Shown in pieces: positions 17,531 through 25,469 of a stretch of 64,000 nt of DNA; position 1 is the first letter of the stretch; the number at the start of each line of letters is the position of its first letter. A model generated the notes under the pieces. The model saw only the letters and a list, made by a program, of their open reading frames with translations, did no database searches and was not told the origin of the DNA. Source of the DNA: Zoogloea sp. (GTDB taxonomy: Bacteria; Pseudomonadota; Gammaproteobacteria; Burkholderiales; Rhodocyclaceae); assembly GCA_016703645.1 (NCBI GenBank), contig JADJBR010000007.1, positions 1,054,001 through 1,118,000 of the forward strand, read 5' to 3'. The translations under genes were made by a program, and so were the position numbers.

Positions 17531-20423
17531 GTTGTCCGGGATGGTGAATTCAAAACACGCCCCGGGGCCGCCATCCCGCGCCAGCCACAGACGCCCGCCA
17601 TGGTTCTCGACAATGCTGCGGCTGATGGCCAGCCCCATGCCCAGCCCATCGGGCTTGGTGGAAAAAAAGGCTTCGAACATCCGCGCATCGGAGCCCGCCG
17701 CAACGCCCGGGCCGTTGTCGCGCACCGAGAACCGCAGCCCCCCTGCCGGGTCGGCCACCACATCGATCTGCAGCAGGTGCGCCCGCTCAGACTGCTCGCG
17801 CATGGCATCCACGGCATTGACGATCAGGTTGATGAGCACCTGCTGCAACTGCACCGCATCGGCAATCAGGCGGGGCGGAGGATCGGGTAGCCGCACGCAG
17901 GGATCGACGCCCGCCTCCGTCAGCATGAGCTGCAGCATCTGCAGCACTTCGTCGAGCATGCGGGCCAGGTCCACCGGCGCCCGCCGGATCTGGCCGGCCC
18001 GCAAAAATCCACGGATGCGCGAGATCACCGCACCGGCCAGGCTCGCATCACGATTGGCCCGCTGCAGCGCCGCCGCCACCTCGACCAGGTTCGGCTCGTC
18101 GTGGGACAACCAGCGCAGCGCGGCCTGGCTGTTGGTGATGACCGCCGCCAGGGGCTGATTGATCTCGTGGGCAATGGAGGCCACCAGTTCGCCCATCGCC
18201 GTGAAGCGGGCCACCCGGGTCAGCTCCGCGCGGGTCGCCGCCAGGGAGCGCTCGGCCTCCATGCGGGCGGTGATGTCCTCGACGATCACCGCCAGCATGG
18301 GGCCATCCTCGTCCATGGCCGGGATGCGGGAGGCGCTCACATTGGCCCACAGGTAGCCGCCTTCCTTCTTCTCGTAGCGCTTCTGCACGGTGTAGCTGGG
18401 GAAGTCACCATCGAACAGGCCATGCACGTTGCGCTCGGTGAGGCCCCGCTCGCACGGCGCCGTGAGCTCGATCAGCGACACACCGACGATCTCATCACGG
18501 GCATAGCCCAGCATGCGCTGCAAGGCGGGGTTGGCGGAGAGGATCTTGCCGTCCCGGTCCGCCAGGGCGATCCCCACCGCGGTGTTCTCGTAGAGGCCCT
18601 GCCAGCGGCGATCGGAAACCTGCAGGGCGGCAAAGCTGCGCTGCAGCGACTTGCGGCTCGCCACCAGCCCGGCGGTGAGCTCCAGGATGTCCGAGGCCTG
18701 GGAGTTGAGTTCGCGCTGCAGGATGTCCACGGTGCGCTTCACCGTCACCAGATTGCGCGCCCGTGCCCGCAGCTCCTGGGCCGAGAACGGCTTGGTGAGG
18801 TAGTCCTGCACCAGGTGCTCCAGCAGGTTCTCGCGCAGGGCATCATCCGCCCGGGCCGACAGCACCAGCACCGGCACATTGGGAAAGTCGCGCCGCTCGC
18901 TGAGGGCACGGACAAAACGCTCGCCGCCCCAGCGCGGCATCATCAGGTCGGTGATGATCAGGTCGGGCGGGTCGGCAATTGCCGCCTGGAAGGCCGCCTC
19001 CCCGTCCTCCCGCAGGATCACGTTGTACTCGTCCGACAGCACGTCGTAGAGAAACAGGCGCAGATCCGGGTTGTCCTCGGCCACCAGCACCTTGGGCTTG
19101 CCCGGGTGAAAGACTTCGGCGGCCGGACGGGGCAGATCCGGCGCCAGGGGGAAGGCCCCCTCCGCCAGGGCCGGCATGTCCTTCCCGCCGCCACTGCGCA
19201 CAAAGGCGCCCTCCGGCGCCCGGGCGGGCAGCTCCACCTGGAAAAGCGCACCGCCCCCGGGGCGCATCCATCACCACCACGGTGCCCCGGTGCAGGTCCA
19301 CAAACTCCTTGACGATGTTCAGCCCCAGGCCGCTGCCGCCGGCCCCCGGGTCATCGCGGCCCTGGGTGAAGCGGTCGAAGATATGCGCCTTCATGGCATC
19401 GGGCACGCCGGGGCCGGTGTCCTGCACGCCGATCAGCACCCGCCCTCCGGGCACGCTCTCCACCTGGCAGGCAATCCGCCCACCGGCGGGGGTGAACTTG
19501 AAGGCGTTGGACAGCAGATTGGCCATCACCCGCACGAACTTGGCCCGATCCACCTCCGCATACAGTTCGTCCTCTCCCCGCAGACCCAGGCTGATGTGGC
19601 GGTCCTCCGCCGCGGCCTCGAAGCCCGCCGCGATCTCCCTCACCAGGGCCACCAGGTCGGCATTGACGTAGGCCATGGGCATGCGGTCGGCGTCGATGCG
19701 GGCCAGATCGAGCAGGTTGTTCACCTGCTGCAGCAGGCTGCGGGCATTGCGCTGGATGGCGGCGAGGCGGAAGCGCTCCCGCTCGCCCAGTCCGGTGCCG
19801 TCCTTGATGAGCTGGTCCACCGGCCCGAGGATCAAGGCCAGGGGTGTGCGCAGTTCGTGACTGACATTGGCAAAGAAGCGGGTCTTGTAGCCGTCCAGCT
19901 CCTTCAGGCGTTCAAGGGCGCCCTGCAGCTCGCTGTTCTTGCGTGACAGCTCGGCATTGCCGGCAATCTTTTCGGTGATGTTGCGCCCCTCGGGCAACAG
20001 AAAGGCCACCTCACCCTCGTCGTCCAGGATGGGCGTGAGGGAGAAGTCGATGACGATGGTGCGGCTGCCCTGGAGGTCGCCGAAGACTTCGAAGTCGCAG
20101 CGCACGAACTGGCCGGTGCGGGCCGTGGCGATCATCTCCCGCACCCGTTGGCGCACCTCTTCCGACACTTCCCACCAGCGGGCTTCCCAGAAGGGCCGGC
20201 CGATCACATCCTCCAGGCCGACACCCGCCCCGTTGAGGGCCGCCTGGTTGATCTCCAGCACCGTCCCGTCCAGGTCCAGCAAGCCCAGGAACTGGTACAT
20301 GGAATCCAGGATGATCCGCGCCATCTTCTGCCGCCGCACATCCCGCGCATCCCCCGCCTCAATCACCACCCCGCGCACCGAGGTGCGCCGTGCGACCCTG
20401 CAGATATCGTCGTCGGGAATCAT
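17528..20423 (-). pseudogene. todS: TodS/TmoS-like hybrid sensor histidine kinase, split by a one-base frameshift
   Basis: Two overlapping frames together reproduce the TodS layout. They give PAS 1 (ARIILDSMYQFLGLLDLDG), histidine kinase 1 (FFANVSHELRTPLALIL, H near residue 188), receiver (VLVAEDNPDLR, LIITDLMMP), PAS 2 (LYENTAVGIALADRDG) and kinase 2 (MGELVASIAHEINQPLAAVI), ending at the 17528 stop. The first frame reads correctly to VVMDAP and then becomes nonsense. The second begins at GGGALFQVELPARAPEGAFV, exactly where TodS reads DAPGGGALFQVKLP. The break is at the C5G4 run 19254-19262, where deleting one base restores the frame. I place the start at ATG 20423 because a hairpin occupies 20456-20490. 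The sensor is the expected toluene receptor for the tmo operon. Confidence 0.88.
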
Positions 20424-20455
20424 GGCTTTCACTTCATCACGCCGGAACACGCACG

Positions 20456-20490
20456 CCAGCCCCACGCACACGGTCTGTGCATGGGGCTGG
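20456..20490 (-). promoter_or_regulatory. strong stem-loop between the porin gene and the TodS-like gene
   Basis: CCAGCCCCA pairs with TGGGGCTGG (9 bp), and after one mismatch GCACA pairs with TGTGC, with loop CGGTC. No T run follows on the minus strand, so it is more likely an attenuator or RNA-processing site than a classical terminator. It supports a start for the kinase downstream of it. Confidence 0.6.
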
Positions 20491-20510
20491 CCCGGTACAA
20501 GGATGCGCGC

Positions 20511-21914
20511 TCAGAATCGATACGAGTAAACAAGCGTCCCATTATCCTGCGCATGGCTCACCCGGATGGGTGCCGACGTGTTGGGTAGCGAGACGTTGTT
20601 CATGTTCTCCTGGAAGGCATGGGACCAGGCGAAATCCACCGTGGAGCTGGGCGACAGCGCATAGCCCACGCCCACCGACACGTGCTTGCGCGGCGTGGCC
20701 GGGATCACCGCGAAGAGGGTCGAGGAGGACAGGGCCTGCTGGGCCAGGCGCAGACCGCCGCGCAGGGTCCAGCGGGAATCCATCTGCCAGGCCGCGCCCA
20801 TGGCGAGGATGGTCTGGTCCTTGTAGTTCTGGGGCAACAGGATGTTCAGGTCGCCGCCAGCATCGGCCACGAAGCCCACCTTGATGTCCTTCATCACGCT
20901 AGACCAGAAGACCCGCGACACATCCGCCGCCAGGGTGAGCTGATCGTTGACCCGATGGCTGACCCCCAGGTTGACCACGGCCGGCATCTGGAAGTCGCGG
21001 ATGCGGATCTTGCCTCCCAGGGGAATCTGCCCCGCCACGCCGTCGATGGCGGTCAGGGTGGCCCGGCCTTCCATGTCAGACATGCGGCTGCGGGTCGTAT
21101 AGGCGGCCCCCAGGCGTGTTGCCGGCGTCAGGGCGTAGGTCATGCCGATGCGCCCGGTATAGCCCCAGGCATTGACCCCGCTGGCCAGGGGTGAATTGCG
21201 GGTGAGGCTGAAGTGGGCGCCGCGCAGATCCGGCAGCCCGCCCAGCACCGGCAGCAGGGAGCCGGACACCCGCGACGCCCCGATCAGGCTGCCCACCTGG
21301 TCGGCGCCGAGCAGCAGGTTGAGGTTGAGGCCCTGCCACACGGCATCGACACTGCCGCCGATGGTCAGGGCCTCCGACGCGCGGAAGCTGGCCGCCAACG
21401 GGATGTTCAGCACCAGCAGCCGGCTGGAGTTCTCGAGGCCGGTGTCAATGCCCCCGGTGGCCCGGGACAGGAAGCTGCTGCGCCCGTACTCGGTGCCCAG
21501 GCCACCCTGGGCAAAGGCGCCAAGGCCGAAGGTCCATTGCCCCACGCGCCGGGTGAGGGCGGCCTGGGGCGCGTAATAGGGGCCACGGTTCTGGCTGTGA
21601 TCGCCCGAATGGACATGCTCACCGGTGCTCCGGTTGGTGACGTCGATATCGGTGGTGACCAGATCGAGCCCGATCTGGGCGGTGTTGTCGGCGGGCATCA
21701 GCGACAGGGTGGCCGGATTGGTCATCATGCCGGCCGCCCCCACATCATGGGCCGTCGCCACGCCCCCCATGCCCCGGGAGATGGCGCCGAAGCCTTCCAG
21801 CCGGAAGACATCGGTGGCGTGGGCCGTGCCACCGGCCGCGGCGATGGCCACTGCCAGCGTCGCGATCCGCAGCCCGCGCGGTGAATGTTGTCCCTTCCCT
21901 TGTCTTGTTTTCAT
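20511..21914 (-). CDS. todX: TodX/FadL-family outer-membrane hydrocarbon transporter
   Basis: A 467-residue FadL-type porin for uptake of toluene-like hydrocarbons. A signal peptide (IATLAVAIAAAGGTAHA) is followed by the family N-terminal hatch pattern (GFGAISRGMGGVATAHDVGAAGMMTNPATLSLM), then a barrel ending GTLVYSYRF. I chose ATG 21914 since GGAGA is 7 nt upstream, although a GTG 12 nt earlier is in frame. It follows tmoF by 31 bp on the same strand and precedes the sensor kinase. The place between monooxygenase genes and the two-component system fits the tod/tbu/tmo pattern, where this porin is TodX, TbuX or TmoX. Confidence 0.9.
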   Translation of the reverse strand: MKTRQGKGQHSPRGLRIATLAVAIAAAGGTAHATDVFRLEGFGAISRGMGGVATAHDVGAAGMMTNPATLSLMPADNTAQIGLDLVTTDIDVTNRSTGEHVHSGDHSQNRGPYYAPQAALTRRVGQWTFGLGAFAQGGLGTEYGRSSFLSRATGGIDTGLENSSRLLVLNIPLAASFRASEALTIGGSVDAVWQGLNLNLLLGADQVGSLIGASRVSGSLLPVLGGLPDLRGAHFSLTRNSPLASGVNAWGYTGRIGMTYALTPATRLGAAYTTRSRMSDMEGRATLTAIDGVAGQIPLGGKIRIRDFQMPAVVNLGVSHRVNDQLTLAADVSRVFWSSVMKDIKVGFVADAGGDLNILLPQNYKDQTILAMGAAWQMDSRWTLRGGLRLAQQALSSSTLFAVIPATPRKHVSVGVGYALSPSSTVDFAWSHAFQENMNNVSLPNTSAPIRVSHAQDNGTLVYSYRF

Positions 21915-21945
21915 TCTTGTCTCCACATCCGTTCCTCGCGGAACC

Positions 21946-22959
21946 TCAAAAGAATCGATCGAAATGGATCTGCTCGAAAGGCACCCGGTGGTCCACCATC
22001 AGCATTTCCTGGAGGGCCTGGGTCATGGGCGGCGGGCCGGCAAAGTAGAACTCGTAGTCCGCCAGCGGTGCCGGCAGGGCTTCGGGCAAACGGGTATGCA
22101 CGAAGCCCGTGGCACCCGCCCAGCCCCCCGCGCCCGGGGAGGAGACCACCGGGCAGTAGGTGATGCGCTCACCGAATCCCTCAAGCGCCGCCAGCATCGG
22201 CTCGCCGCACACGTCGCGGGGTTCCCGCGCGCCATAAAAGAAATGCAGCCGCCGGTTGGCCAGCATGCCGGCCTCCGCCGCCCCCCGGGCGATGGAGATC
22301 ATGGGCGCCAGGCCGGAGCCCCCCGCCACGCACACCAGATCGCGGGGCGAATCGGTGCGCAACCAGGCCACGCCGTAGGGGCCATCCAGCTCCACCTCGG
22401 CACCCGGCTGCAGACCATCGAAGAGCACGCCACTGCCCTGCCCGCCCGCAACCCGGCGGATCTGGAAATGCCACTCTCCGGCCGCGTTGGGGGTGTTCGA
22501 CAGGGAATAGGCCCGGGATGCCGCCACCCCGGGCAGATCGAGCATGGCGAACTGCCCGGGCAGGAAATCCGCCGGCCCTTCGGCCGTGAAGCGGAACTCC
22601 CGCAGGTCGTGGGTGATATCGCTGACGCCGGTGAGCACCGCCCGACGCCGCCGGGGCAGGATCCGCGGCACATACTCCGGGCCGGTGGCCAGCTTGATGG
22701 AGACATCGCCGAGGGCGCGGCACTGGCAGGCCAGGTGCCGGCCCCGGCGCCGGTCCCGCTCGCCCAGGCCGGGCGCGTCGGGCCACAGGGTCTCGACCTC
22801 GCCCGCGAGCAGCTCGAACTTGCAGCCGCCGCAGCCCCCCGAGTTGCATTCGTAGGACAGGCCGATGCCGGCCCGCAGCCCGGCCCGCAGCAGGGTGTCG
22901 CCGGGTAGCTGGGTAAAGCGGCTGCCGTCCCGCTCGTTGTGGATTACTGGGTCGCTCAT
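21946..22959 (-). CDS. tmoF: toluene 4-monooxygenase NADH:ferredoxin reductase
   Basis: A 337-residue reductase that passes electrons from NADH to the Rieske ferredoxin. The N-terminal plant-type 2Fe-2S domain has the cysteine set in YECNSGGCGGCKFELL and HLACQC. The FAD domain shows RAYSLSNTP. The NAD domain shows VAGGSGLAPMISI and ends with YFAGPPPMTQ. The start at 22959 is backed by GGAGAG 7 nt upstream, and the open frame reaching to 23379 is not coding. It is the last structural gene of the tmo operon, 62 bp after tmoE. Confidence 0.92.
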   Translation of the reverse strand: MSDPVIHNERDGSRFTQLPGDTLLRAGLRAGIGLSYECNSGGCGGCKFELLAGEVETLWPDAPGLGERDRRRGRHLACQCRALGDVSIKLATGPEYVPRILPRRRRAVLTGVSDITHDLREFRFTAEGPADFLPGQFAMLDLPGVAASRAYSLSNTPNAAGEWHFQIRRVAGGQGSGVLFDGLQPGAEVELDGPYGVAWLRTDSPRDLVCVAGGSGLAPMISIARGAAEAGMLANRRLHFFYGAREPRDVCGEPMLAALEGFGERITYCPVVSSPGAGGWAGATGFVHTRLPEALPAPLADYEFYFAGPPPMTQALQEMLMVDHRVPFEQIHFDRFF

Positions 22960-23021
22960 GGTGTCTCTCCGGCGCCACTCCGCGGCCTTGATGACCGCGG
23001 CAAGGGCCTTCGGCAAAGGTC

Positions 23022-24008
23022 TCAGAGCCCCGCTCCGCGACGCAGGTCGCGGGTGGCTGCCTTGGCGGCTGCCGCGGCGTTGGGCACATCCGGCAAGGCA
23101 CCGCAGTAGGCTTCGATGGCCCGGTCGGCGAGGGGCTCCCACTTGGCGATCCAGCCCTTGATGAGCTCCAGGTTCCCCGGGGTTTCCATGGCCATGGCGA
23201 CGAAGGCGGCGGTCCACCGGCGGTGGCGGGCGGCGTCGATCAGCTGGGCGTCGGTGATCAGGCCCAGCAGGGTGTCGCCGTTGTGGCGGGCCGCTTCGCC
23301 CAGGCGACGCAGCACGGCCTCCTCGACGGCCGGCTTGACCACCAGACTGAGCACGACGATGGCCTCGCCCCAGTCCCACACGGTGAGTGCCCGCTCCATC
23401 AGCTCGCGGAAGCCCTGCCAGGCGGCGTCCTCTTCCCAGTAGCGCCGCTCGTCCTCACCGAAGCCCTTGTCGGCGAAGGTGCGGGAGAGTTCCCGGGTGC
23501 GGTAGGCGGTGTGGCTGACCCAGCGCAGGCTGTCGGCCATCTGGAAGTAGTTGCAGTTGGTCAGGGTGCTGGCCGGCGACACCTGGCCCACGTAGGCCGA
23601 GGCCATCTGCAGGGTGTGGAAAAGGTAGCGCGCCGGCGTGTAGAGGCGGGCCAGGGTGCCGGCCCAACGGGGGTCGAGGGCCTTGTCGTGCTCGCGCTCG
23701 CTGAACTGGTCGAAGAGCCCGAAGACGTAGGTCTCCTGGCCGTCCTGCATCAGGTTGTAGGTGCGATAGACCACCTCGTCCGGATCGCGGAAGGCGTTCC
23801 AGTCGGCATGCTTGAGGGCGGTGCCGAAGGTGTGCTTCTTGTACCACTCGTTCATGAACATGCCCGGATCCAGCTCGTAGGGCGAATTGGGGTCCCGGTC
23901 GTTGTAGTGCAGGTTGGTACTGACGATCTCGTACTCGCTCGGCTTACGGCGGCGGACGGCCAGGTGGCTCCAGGTTTTCTGGGGCTTCAGGACTTGAATT
24001 TCGGACAT
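23022..24008 (-). CDS. tmoE: toluene 4-monooxygenase hydroxylase beta subunit
   Basis: A 328-residue non-catalytic hydroxylase subunit of the soluble diiron monooxygenase family (MSEIQVLKPQKTWSHLA start; helical body with GFGEDERRYWEEDAAWQGF and LERALTVWDWGEA-like segment). In toluene monooxygenases it forms the (alpha-beta-gamma)2 hydroxylase with TmoA and TmoB. The ATG at 24008 is chosen over an in-frame start at 24164 because GAGGAGA sits upstream and the earlier 52 codons are translated from a dispersed intergenic repeat. Length matches TmoE-type subunits. Confidence 0.93.
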   Translation of the reverse strand: MSEIQVLKPQKTWSHLAVRRRKPSEYEIVSTNLHYNDRDPNSPYELDPGMFMNEWYKKHTFGTALKHADWNAFRDPDEVVYRTYNLMQDGQETYVFGLFDQFSEREHDKALDPRWAGTLARLYTPARYLFHTLQMASAYVGQVSPASTLTNCNYFQMADSLRWVSHTAYRTRELSRTFADKGFGEDERRYWEEDAAWQGFRELMERALTVWDWGEAIVVLSLVVKPAVEEAVLRRLGEAARHNGDTLLGLITDAQLIDAARHRRWTAAFVAMAMETPGNLELIKGWIAKWEPLADRAIEAYCGALPDVPNAAAAAKAATRDLRRGAGL

Positions 24009-24047
24009 GGGTGTCTCCTCGTGTCGTTCTTGTGTGGGGGCAGGGCT

Positions 24048-24173
24048 CAGAGGGTGTGAAGAAATCGTCGCGAGCGGTTCGAGTTCGCGCCGAGAAGCAC
24101 AGCCGTACAGGAGTACGGCGAGCATCGCAGGCGCGAAATCGGGCCGCGCAGTAGATTTATCCACACCCTCTCA
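24048..24173. repeat. ~126-bp palindromic intergenic repeat between tmoD and tmoE
   Basis: A full element with CAGAGGGTGTGAAGAAATC at one end, GATTTATCCACACCCTCTCA at the other, and hairpin GCCGTAC-AGGA-GTACGGC in the centre. Its last three bases on the plus strand are the complement of the tmoD stop codon. Confidence 0.88.
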
Positions 24174-24485
24174 GAGCTTCTTGGTGAAATAGAAGCGCAC
24201 CGAGTCATCGCGGCTCTCGATCTGGCCGGCGAAGGAACTCAGGTCCACCTCCAGGTCGTTCATGCGGAAGGGCCGCCCCAGTTCTTCTTCGATGGTGGCC
24301 TGGCGCAGGATCATTTCCTGTTCGGCGTGGATGCGGATATAGGCCCGCTTGTCGTCCACGAAGATCTCCTTGCCGGGGTTGTCGGTCCGGGCGGCCTCGA
24401 TGACCGCCATCGCCAGATCGCCGGCGCGCATCACCGGCCCCACCATGTTGTTGTGATAGGCCTGCCCGGGAACTGCAGTGCTCAT
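24171..24485 (-). CDS. tmoD: toluene 4-monooxygenase effector (coupling) protein
   Basis: A 104-residue cofactorless coupling protein that docks on the hydroxylase and controls turnover and regiospecificity. The sequence shows the family pattern: MVGPVMRAGDLAMAVIEAA, then YIRIHAEQEMILRQATIEEELGRPF. The ATG at 24485 (MSTAVPGQAYHNNMVG) has AAGGAG 8 nt upstream, and the longer open frame starting at 24632 runs through a degenerate repeat and is not coding. The last codon abuts the ~126-bp repeat. Confidence 0.93.
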   Translation of the reverse strand: MSTAVPGQAYHNNMVGPVMRAGDLAMAVIEAARTDNPGKEIFVDDKRAYIRIHAEQEMILRQATIEEELGRPFRMNDLEVDLSSFAGQIESRDDSVRFYFTKKL

Positions 24486-24564
24486 GTCCTTCTCCTTGTC
24501 GATGGGCAGGCGCGGGAACGCGCCTGCCGATATGGATGCCCGCGCCGGGATGGGCGCGGATGCG

Positions 24565-24645
24565 GGCTCGGGGCGTGTGAAGGAATCATCGCGAGGGGTT
24601 CGGGTTGGCACCGGGCCACGCAGTCGATCCATTCACGCGCGCTCA
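24565..24645. repeat. degenerate, internally deleted copy of the intergenic repeat between tmoC and tmoD
   Basis: About 81 bp keep both ends of the family (GGGCGTGTGAAGGAATCATC and CCATTCACGCGCGCTCA) but lack the central hairpin. The plus-strand end TCA is the tmoC stop codon in complement. Confidence 0.65.
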
Positions 24646-24978
24646 GGTGTGGGCAAACAGCGGCTCGACGCCGTCGGTGCTGACAAGGACGTCCTCCCCG
24701 TCAACGCGCACGGGATACTCGGCCAATGCACAGTCATCCGGGTTGATGCCCTTGCCGGTGATCGCATCGAACTGCCACAGATGGGCCCGGCAGATCACCT
24801 TCTTGCCATCGAACTTGCCCTCGGAAAGGGCGATGTCCTGGTGCGGGCAGATACCCTGGAAGGCCTTGATCTCACCACCTTCGCCACAGACCAGCAGAAG
24901 CTCATGGCCGTTGACGGTGAAGGGCGCCATCTCGCCTTCCCACACGTCGTCCAGGGTGCATACCTTGGTGAAACTCAT
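24643..24978 (-). CDS. tmoC: toluene 4-monooxygenase Rieske ferredoxin
   Basis: A 111-residue Rieske 2Fe-2S protein carrying electrons from TmoF to the hydroxylase. The cluster ligands are in GICPHQDIALS and ICRAHLWQFD (Cys-X-His ... Cys-X2-His). Start MSFTKVCTLDDVWEGEM at 24978 is preceded by GAGAGGAG. It lies 24 bp after tmoB in the operon. Confidence 0.94.
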   Translation of the reverse strand: MSFTKVCTLDDVWEGEMAPFTVNGHELLLVCGEGGEIKAFQGICPHQDIALSEGKFDGKKVICRAHLWQFDAITGKGINPDDCALAEYPVRVDGEDVLVSTDGVEPLFAHT

Positions 24979-25002
24979 GGGGCGTCTCCTCTCGGGCGGC
25001 GG

Positions 25003-25269
25003 TCAGGCATCGGCCGCCTGCCAGACGATATCCACCGTCTCGGTGGGCCTGAAGCCCGCTTCGGCAACCTTCATGGTGCGCGGCAGCAGCTCGGTGGTGC
25101 CATGCAGGCGGACCCGCATGATGTGGCCGGGACGGGGGCGGACACGCCGCCCGACGGAATGGACGGCGGCGGCAGCGGCCACCTCATCCATGGTGTTTTC
25201 CGTATCCACGGGCACCAGTTGCAGAACGAAGTCCCCCTCGAAATTGGAGGTCAGTGGGAACAGGGCCAT
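25003..25269 (-). CDS. tmoB: toluene 4-monooxygenase hydroxylase gamma subunit
   Basis: An 88-residue small hydroxylase subunit with a ubiquitin-like fold in homologues. MALFPLTSNFEGDFVLQLVP, VDTENTMDEVAAAAAVHSVG and RRVRPRPGHIMRVRLHG are highly typical of TmoB/TbuU. The ATG at 25269 has AAGGAG 10 nt upstream; the in-frame start at 25308 adds 13 residues and lacks support. It is separated from tmoA by 197 bp that contain a full palindromic repeat. Confidence 0.93.
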   Translation of the reverse strand: MALFPLTSNFEGDFVLQLVPVDTENTMDEVAAAAAVHSVGRRVRPRPGHIMRVRLHGTTELLPRTMKVAEAGFRPTETVDIVWQAADA

Positions 25270-25344
25270 GACGGCAGTCTCCTTGTAGGGTGATGCGCGG
25301 CCCGGCACACGGGCCGGGCGGTACGACAGGAAGTGGATGTAACC

Positions 25345-25469
25345 AAGCGTGTGAAGAAACCGTAGCGAGCGGTCCGAGTTCGCTCCGAGAAGCGCAGCCG
25401 TACAAGCGGTACGGCGAGCATCGCAGGGGCGAAATCGGGCCGCGCAGTAGGTTTATTCGCGCGCTCTCA
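25345..25469. repeat. ~125-bp palindromic intergenic repeat between tmoA and tmoB
   Basis: A full but somewhat diverged element: AAGCGTGTGAAGAAACCGT at one end, GGTTTATTCGCGCGCTCTCA at the other, and hairpin GCCGTAC-AAGCG-GTACGGC. Its plus-strand end TCA is the complement of the tmoA stop codon. Confidence 0.85.

Noticed and set aside
23022-24164. Longer tmoE start at 24164
   Set aside because: The extra N-terminal codons come from a dispersed intergenic repeat; the ATG at 24008 has a proper ribosome binding site.
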